Source of the DNA: Aliirhizobium wenxiniae
GTDB taxonomy: Bacteria; Pseudomonadota; Alphaproteobacteria; Rhizobiales; Rhizobiaceae
NCBI RefSeq assembly: GCF_019511445.1
Contig: NZ_JAEUAN010000021.1
Coordinates: 51,778-115,777, forward strand
DNA length: 64,000 nt
Direction: 5' to 3'
Shown: one piece after another, positions 60,299 through 64,000 of the stretch
How positions within the stretch are numbered: the first letter of the stretch is position 1
Layout: each line of letters starts with the position of its first letter
The notes under the pieces: model-generated
What the model saw: the letters and a program-made list of their open reading frames with translations, nothing else
The model's database searches: none
What the model was told of the DNA's origin: nothing
Program-made: the position numbers and the translations under genes

Positions 60299-60580
60299 AT
60301 GAGCAATTTCCCGCTGATCGTCATCGCCGCCGCTACAGCGACTTTCCTCGCCACGGGCGGTCATTCCCTGTTTCCGGGTATCACCCGTTACGTCCAGGCA
60401 AATGTCAGCCCGTCATGCAGAATAAAGGGCAATGTCTCGATCGATACCGGTGAGCGCATCTATCATGTCCCCGGGCAGGAATATTACGAGCAAACCAGGA
60501 TAAGCCATCGATACGGCGAGCGGTGGTTCTGCTCCGAGGCGGATGCGCGCGCGGCTGGATGGCGTCGCGCGCGACGATGA
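60299..60580 (+). CDS. small exported protein with ExoI/nuclease-tail C-terminal motif
   Basis: A 93-residue protein with an N-terminal signal segment (FPLIVIAAATATFLATGG). The C-terminal half, CRIKGNVSIDTGERIYHVPG, YYEQTRISHRYGERWFCSEA and DARAAGWRRA, is the short domain at the end of rhizobial thermonuclease-like and ExoI-named proteins. It holds two cysteines. The nuclease domain itself is absent, so this is a stand-alone tail domain and not a nuclease. In Sinorhizobium the name ExoI is used for a related protein of succinoglycan synthesis, but no exo genes are near, so that role is not claimed here. Confidence 0.7.
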   Translation: MSNFPLIVIAAATATFLATGGHSLFPGITRYVQANVSPSCRIKGNVSIDTGERIYHVPGQEYYEQTRISHRYGERWFCSEADARAAGWRRARR

Positions 60581-60609
60581 TTGCCTGCAGCGCCGCTTCG
60601 CCGGATCGT

Positions 60610-60966
60610 TCAATGGCTTGTTTCGAAGCTCAGCCGGATGACATGATGCAGGAATTCGGGGTTGATCAGCATGTTGAAGCCGACTGTCACCTTTTCCTCC
60701 TCGCGCGCCATGACCGTGCAGCCGATCTCGTCGCGGATGCCGAGAATGGCGAGGAAGAAGTGAGACGGTACCGGAATATGCGGCGTGACCTCAAGTTCTG
60801 CGCCTTGCAGAGAGATTGTTCGGATCAGGCAGCGGATGCTCGTCTTCGTGCTCAGGTGATGTTCGACAAGCACGATCTTGCCCGGCCGATCGATCGTAAA
60901 TTTTTCAAAGACACGGCGCAGGCCCGCCGGTTCTTGCATATTGGTCCCGTCCATCAATGGGGCCAT
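60610..60966 (-). CDS. PilZ-like domain protein
   Basis: A 118-residue protein with an excellent AGGAGGATACC before the ATG. The fold resembles PilZ, the c-di-GMP receptor: TIDRPGKIVLVEHHLSTKTS, IRCLIRTISLQGAELEV and CTVMAREEEKVTVGFNML. The canonical RxxxR pair and DxSxxG motif of c-di-GMP binding are not clear; the second motif reads TISLQGAEL. It may therefore be a degenerate PilZ that binds a protein partner. Rhizobia have many such stand-alone PilZ-like proteins. It lies between the small exported protein and the ferredoxin reductase, on the opposite strand to both. Confidence 0.7.
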   Translation of the reverse strand: MAPLMDGTNMQEPAGLRRVFEKFTIDRPGKIVLVEHHLSTKTSIRCLIRTISLQGAELEVTPHIPVPSHFFLAILGIRDEIGCTVMAREEEKVTVGFNMLINPEFLHHVIRLSFETSH

Positions 60967-61191
60967 GGTATCCTCCTGACTTGTCCCTCGAATATGACTT
61001 TATTCCTGCAATTCTGATGCATTCTAAAGTTGATTGGTAAATTTTTCTCGATCTATGGTGACTGGCTCCGCCCCATTCCTGCACGCTGGACATAATGTCG
61101 CGTTGTTGACGGCCGAACGTCGCGACGATACCCCTTCCGCAACCGTCCCAAGTGCTATCTCTGGGCGGTTGGACAGGAATGGAGAAAGCAA

Positions 61192-62409
61192 GTGACAGGC
61201 AGGCTGGTGATCGTCGGGGCAGGGCAGGCAGGCTTTGCGCTTGCTGCAAAGCTAAGGGCATTGAAGGATGAGCGACCCATCACGATGATCGGCGCCGAAG
61301 AGGTTCACCCCTATCAGCGACCGCCGCTCTCCAAGAAGTACCTGCTCGGCGAGATGAGTTTTGACCGGCTGACGTTTCGCCCGGACGCCTGGTTTGCCGA
61401 AAACGATGTGGAAGTCCGGCTGTCGACCTATGTCGAGGAGATAGACCGCGAAAAGAAAACTGTCCGCATGCAGGATGGCTCGGTCCTCGACTACGAGACC
61501 CTTGCTCTGACGACGGGTGCGAGCCCGCGCACTCTGCCCGCCAGCATCGGCGGCGAATTGGCAGGTGTCTATACGGTGCGCGACAAGCGCGATGCGGACC
61601 GGCTAGCGGATGAAATGAAGGCCGGTCGCCGCCTGCTGATCATCGGCGGCGGCTATATCGGCCTCGAGGCCGCGGCTGTCGCCCGCCATCTCGGCCTCGA
61701 AGTGACGTTGATCGAAATGGCCGACCGCATTCTCGCCCGTGTCGCCTCAAAGGAAACCGCCGACATCATGCGCGCGATCCACAACGAGCGTGGTGTGGCG
61801 ATTCGCGAAAAGACCGGTCTCGTCCGCCTGATCGGCGAGGATGACAAGGTGCGCGCCGCAGAACTCTCCGACGGTTCGGTCATCGATGTGGATTTCGTCA
61901 TCGTCGGCATTGGTGTCACCCCGAATGACAGGCTGGCGCAGGATTGCGGCCTGGATGTCGGAAACGGCATAATCGTCGATGAATTCGCCCGCACCTCCGA
62001 TCCGTCGATCTTCGCCATGGGCGATTGCGCCCTTCTGCCGTGGGAAGACGGCCGCATCCGCCTCGAATCGGTGCAGAACGCCGTCGATCAGGCCGAATCG
62101 GTCGCAGCAACGCTTGCCGGTGGAACCGAGCCTTATGCGCCAAAACCGTGGTTCTGGTCCGACCAGTATGATGTGAAGCTGCAGATCGCCGGTTTCAATC
62201 TGGGTTATGACGAGACGCTGGTGCGCCCCGGCGCCCGCGAAGGTGCGGTGTCGATCTGGTACTTCCGTCAAGGAAAGCTGGTCGCCGTCGATGCGGTCAA
62301 TGATGCCAAGGCCTATGTGACGGCCAAGAAAATGCTGGAAACCGGCATCAACCCCGACAGGGCGCTTCTCGCTGATCCGGCCACGGACCTGAAGCAGCTG
62401 CTGTCCTGA
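61192..62409 (+). CDS. FAD-dependent ferredoxin/rubredoxin reductase
   Basis: A 405-residue flavoprotein starting with GTG at 61192 (GGAGAAAGCAA before it). The FAD site is RLVIVGAGQAGFALAAKLRA; the NAD(P)H site is LLIIGGGYIGLEAAAVARHL; the second FAD block is PSIFAMGDCALLPWEDGRIR. The C-terminal reductase domain has WFWSDQYDVKLQIAGFN. This is the layout of ferredoxin reductases that serve oxygenases and P450s (BphA4, CamA type). No oxygenase or ferredoxin adjoins, so its partner is elsewhere. The HpaI-type aldolase gene follows 56 bases later and may be in the same transcript. Confidence 0.9.
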   Translation: MTGRLVIVGAGQAGFALAAKLRALKDERPITMIGAEEVHPYQRPPLSKKYLLGEMSFDRLTFRPDAWFAENDVEVRLSTYVEEIDREKKTVRMQDGSVLDYETLALTTGASPRTLPASIGGELAGVYTVRDKRDADRLADEMKAGRRLLIIGGGYIGLEAAAVARHLGLEVTLIEMADRILARVASKETADIMRAIHNERGVAIREKTGLVRLIGEDDKVRAAELSDGSVIDVDFVIVGIGVTPNDRLAQDCGLDVGNGIIVDEFARTSDPSIFAMGDCALLPWEDGRIRLESVQNAVDQAESVAATLAGGTEPYAPKPWFWSDQYDVKLQIAGFNLGYDETLVRPGAREGAVSIWYFRQGKLVAVDAVNDAKAYVTAKKMLETGINPDRALLADPATDLKQLLS

Positions 62410-62465
62410 CATTATAAGGTGCGCTGCTCGCACCGACATTTCTATTGAAAGGCATGGGAGGAAAA

Positions 62466-63266
62466 ATGCCGGTACCGAAGAATGACTTCAAGGCTGCAAT
62501 CAGTGCCGGCCGCAAACAGATCGGCCTCTGGCTGAACACCGGCGAGGCGCTTCCGGCCGAGATCGCGGCAAGCGCGGGCTTCGACTGGCTCGTTATCGAT
62601 TCGGAACACGGGCCCAATGACCTGCGCAGCATCATCGCGCAATTGCGCGCACTTGCCCCCTTTGCGGTCGAACCCGTCGTGCGCCCGCCTTCGGGCGAGA
62701 CCTGGTTCATCAAGCAATTGCTCGATGCCGGCGCGCGCACGCTGCTGATTCCCATGGTCGATTCGCCCGAACAGGCAAAAGCGCTGGTAGAGGCCGTGCG
62801 TTATCCCCCGCGTGGCACCCGCGGGCTGGGTGCCGCCGTCGCCCGCGCCTCGGGCTTTAACGCCATTCCGGATTATGCACAGACGGCCGACGATGAAATC
62901 TGCCTGCTGGTGCAGGCGGAAACCAGGGTGGCGATCGACAATCTCGAAGCCATTGCCGCGGTGGAAGGGGTGGATGGCGTCTTTATCGGCCCGGCCGATC
63001 TTTCGGCCGATCTCGGCTACCTCGGGCGCATAGAGGCGCCGCAAGTGCAGGACGTCATAGAATCAGCAATCGGCCGAATCATCGCGAGCGGAAAGCCGGC
63101 CGGCATCCTGACCTTCAACGAAACGCTCAATCGTCGCTATATCGAGCTCGGTGCAAGCTTCGTCGCCGTCGGCGCCGACGTGACGGAACTCGCCGCGACG
63201 CTAAAGAATCTCGCCGGTCGTTATGGACGTGGACCCGGCGCCGGCCCGGCCGGCTCGGGTTATTGA
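62466..63266 (+). CDS. HpcH/HpaI-family aldolase
   Basis: A 266-residue class II metal aldolase. The ATG at 62466 has GGGAGGAAAA directly before it; a start at 62445 would lie upstream of that site. Blocks: GLWLNTGEALPAEIAASAGF, DWLVIDSEHGPNDL, VVRPPSGETWFIKQLLDAGA, LVQAETRVAIDNLEAIAA, DGVFIGPADLSADLGYLG. The Glu and Asp in QAETR and GPADLS bind the metal. Members split 4-hydroxy-2-oxo acids (2,4-dihydroxyhept-2-enedioate or 2-keto-3-deoxyrhamnonate type) to pyruvate and an aldehyde. The exact substrate cannot be told. A strong terminator follows. Confidence 0.9.
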   Translation: MPVPKNDFKAAISAGRKQIGLWLNTGEALPAEIAASAGFDWLVIDSEHGPNDLRSIIAQLRALAPFAVEPVVRPPSGETWFIKQLLDAGARTLLIPMVDSPEQAKALVEAVRYPPRGTRGLGAAVARASGFNAIPDYAQTADDEICLLVQAETRVAIDNLEAIAAVEGVDGVFIGPADLSADLGYLGRIEAPQVQDVIESAIGRIIASGKPAGILTFNETLNRRYIELGASFVAVGADVTELAATLKNLAGRYGRGPGAGPAGSGY

Positions 63267-63314
63267 TCGGCGTGAAGTCCGCGATTCTCGCTCTGCGGGG
63301 ATAAATAATGACGT

Positions 63315-63352
63315 GGCTGGGGTTCATCCCCAGCCTGCGACGCTTCTTTTTG
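63315..63352 (+). terminator. rho-independent terminator after the aldolase gene
   Basis: GGCTGGGG (63315-63322) and CCCCAGCC (63328-63335) form a perfect stem, followed at a short distance by CTTCTTTTTGC. Confidence 0.65.
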
Positions 63353-63400
63353 CTAAAAGACCTTGCATTCGGGTTTTATCCGCAATAATCAGGCCGAACC

Positions 63401-63491
63401 GGAGAGGTGGCCGAGTGGTCGAAGGCGCTCCCCTGCTAAGGGAGTATACGTCAAAAGCGTATCGTGGGTTCGAATCCCATCCTCTCCGCCA
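63401..63491 (+). tRNA. tRNA-Ser (anticodon GCU)
   Basis: A class II tRNA. The acceptor stem GGAGAGG (63401-63407) pairs with CCTCTCC (63481-63487). The anticodon stem CTCCC/GGGAG closes the loop CTGCTAA, giving anticodon GCU for AGC/AGU serine codons. A long variable arm (TATACG-TCAAAAG-CGTATC) and the T-loop GTTCGAATC are present. The discriminator is G at 63488 and CCA is encoded (63489-63491). No duplicated 3' end marking an integrated element is seen to the right. Confidence 0.97.
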
Positions 63492-63889
63492 TTATTCCTC
63501 ATGAAATCACTGGATCATTAGTGGGCGCGCATGAAGCGTGCGCAGCTTGGGTCTGTTGCCTATCGGCAACGCCGGTATCACGCGATCCGTTCTAATGTGA
63601 ACAATCCCTAAGCCGCTGTCGCAAAACTGTTTTCTTAACGAAAACTAAATTTTTATCGAGGCCCGGATGCGGTTTTGTGTCCTTTCGGCAACATGGTTTT
63701 GGGAAGCGGCTGTGAAACTCGTGTCTGTCCCCAGTTCACCATTGCGCACGTTTCCGCGATTTGTATTTTCAACTTCGAAGCGCGGCGGTGGTTCGTCAGC
63801 TTTAAGAACACGGGGATGGGCCCAAGGAATTTTTGTCCTTCGGTAAATCAAGACCTAGACCCATACGTAACTTTGACTGGAGGTCAAAA
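63492..63889. other. 398-base leader region before the porin gene
   Basis: No gene is supported here. Visible elements are TTGCC-TATC-GGCAA near 63559-63572, and CTTAACGAAAACTAAATTT (63634-63652), which is nearly the same as the motif at 56749-56768. The last 200 bases are likely the long untranslated leader typical of rhizobial porin genes; the ribosome site is TGGAGGTCAAAA. Confidence 0.45.
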
Positions 63890-64000
63890 ATGAACATCAA
63901 GAGCCTTCTTCTCGGCTCCGCTGCTGCCCTCGCAGCAGTTTCTGGCGCACAGGCTGCCGACGCAATCGTGGCTGCTGAGCCCGAGCCGATGGAATACGTT
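63890..64000 (+). CDS. porin, Omp2b/RopA type, 3' end cut by window
   Basis: Thirty-seven codons are in the window. The signal peptide is NIKSLLLGSAAALAAVSGAQ with cleavage near AQA-AD, followed by AIVAAEPEPMEYV, the start of the mature rhizobial outer-membrane porin (alphaproteobacterial porin family, Brucella Omp2b and Rhizobium RopA). The ribosome site is TGGAGGTC. These are trimeric, general diffusion porins and among the most abundant proteins of the cell. The long upstream leader fits tight control. The rest of the gene lies beyond base 64000. Confidence 0.85.
   Translation, partial: MNIKSLLLGSAAALAAVSGAQAADAIVAAEPEPMEYV

Noticed and set aside
60299..60580. Micrococcal-type nuclease
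   Set aside because: Only the short C-terminal tail motif is present; the catalytic nuclease domain is absent.
63401..63491. tRNA-Ser as an integration site for an island to the right
   Set aside because: The genes to the right (porin) are core genes, no integrase is present and no repeat of the tRNA 3' end was seen in the window.

Overview
The window is about 64 kb of chromosomal DNA from an alphaproteobacterium of the order Rhizobiales, most likely family Rhizobiaceae (Sinorhizobium/Rhizobium/Agrobacterium relatives). The evidence is: a feuN-feuP-feuQ locus, a cycHJKL cytochrome c maturation operon followed by degP and a two-component system, the 3' end of a Rhodobacter-type gene transfer agent (GTA) cluster, GC-rich coding DNA, rhizobial mosaic palindromic repeats, and a rhizobial porin start at the right edge. 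No complete prophage, CRISPR array, rRNA operon or insertion sequence was seen.

Layout. 1-6.26 kb: GTA tail genes (DUF2460, DUF2163, NlpC/P60 peptidase, large TIM-barrel tail protein, small holin-like membrane protein). Between the peptidase and the large tail gene lies a 326-bp insert with a strong sigma70-like promoter, a chain of hairpins and, on the opposite strand, a 29-codon ORF with a very good Shine-Dalgarno sequence. 6.3-8.9 kb: feuN, feuP, feuQ. 9-14 kb: a surface lipoprotein, then ccmI-ccmE-ccmF-ccmH joined by ATGA overlaps; a palindromic repeat has entered the start of ccmH in frame. 14-18 kb: degP and an OmpR-type response regulator/kinase pair. 18-31.3 kb: GntP permease, glnE, a PAS sensor kinase, pepN, a drug/metabolite transporter and a divergent family-4-like uracil-DNA glycosylase. 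31.3-35 kb: a mosaic repeat, an Hsp70-like ATPase, an acidic low-complexity protein and a class D beta-lactamase. 35-43 kb: an SDR lacking its catalytic Tyr-Lys, ETF-ubiquinone oxidoreductase, an exported pentapeptide-repeat protein, an L,D-transpeptidase lipoprotein, DoxX, an alcohol dehydrogenase and an MFS carrier. 43-50 kb: lipid kinase, MscS-type channel, YdcF, and a divergent polyamine-catabolism pair (gamma-glutamylputrescine synthetase-like and putrescine aminotransferase-like). 50-54 kb: GT39, GT2 and a flippase-like protein, then VapBC. 54-64 kb: AMP nucleosidase, several small secreted proteins, an HxlR regulator divergent from a Tat-signal SDR, an aminotransferase, a PilZ protein, a ferredoxin reductase, an HpaI-type aldolase, tRNA-Ser(GCU) and the start of a porin.

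How the genes fit together. The cyt c operon makes c-type cytochromes, while ETF-QO feeds fatty/amino-acid electrons to quinone. FeuNPQ, the DegP-linked two-component system, L,D-transpeptidase, MscS, the GT39/GT2/flippase group and the porin all concern the envelope. The strongest candidates for something undescribed are the RNA/micro-ORF cassette inside the GTA cluster (1.89-2.15 kb), the coding use of a palindromic repeat in ccmH (13.4-13.54 kb), and the HxlR/Tat-SDR intergenic region with a perfect 26-bp dyad (57.83-57.96 kb). Start codons were chosen from ribosome binding sites and family lengths; all functions are from reading the sequence, with no database search.
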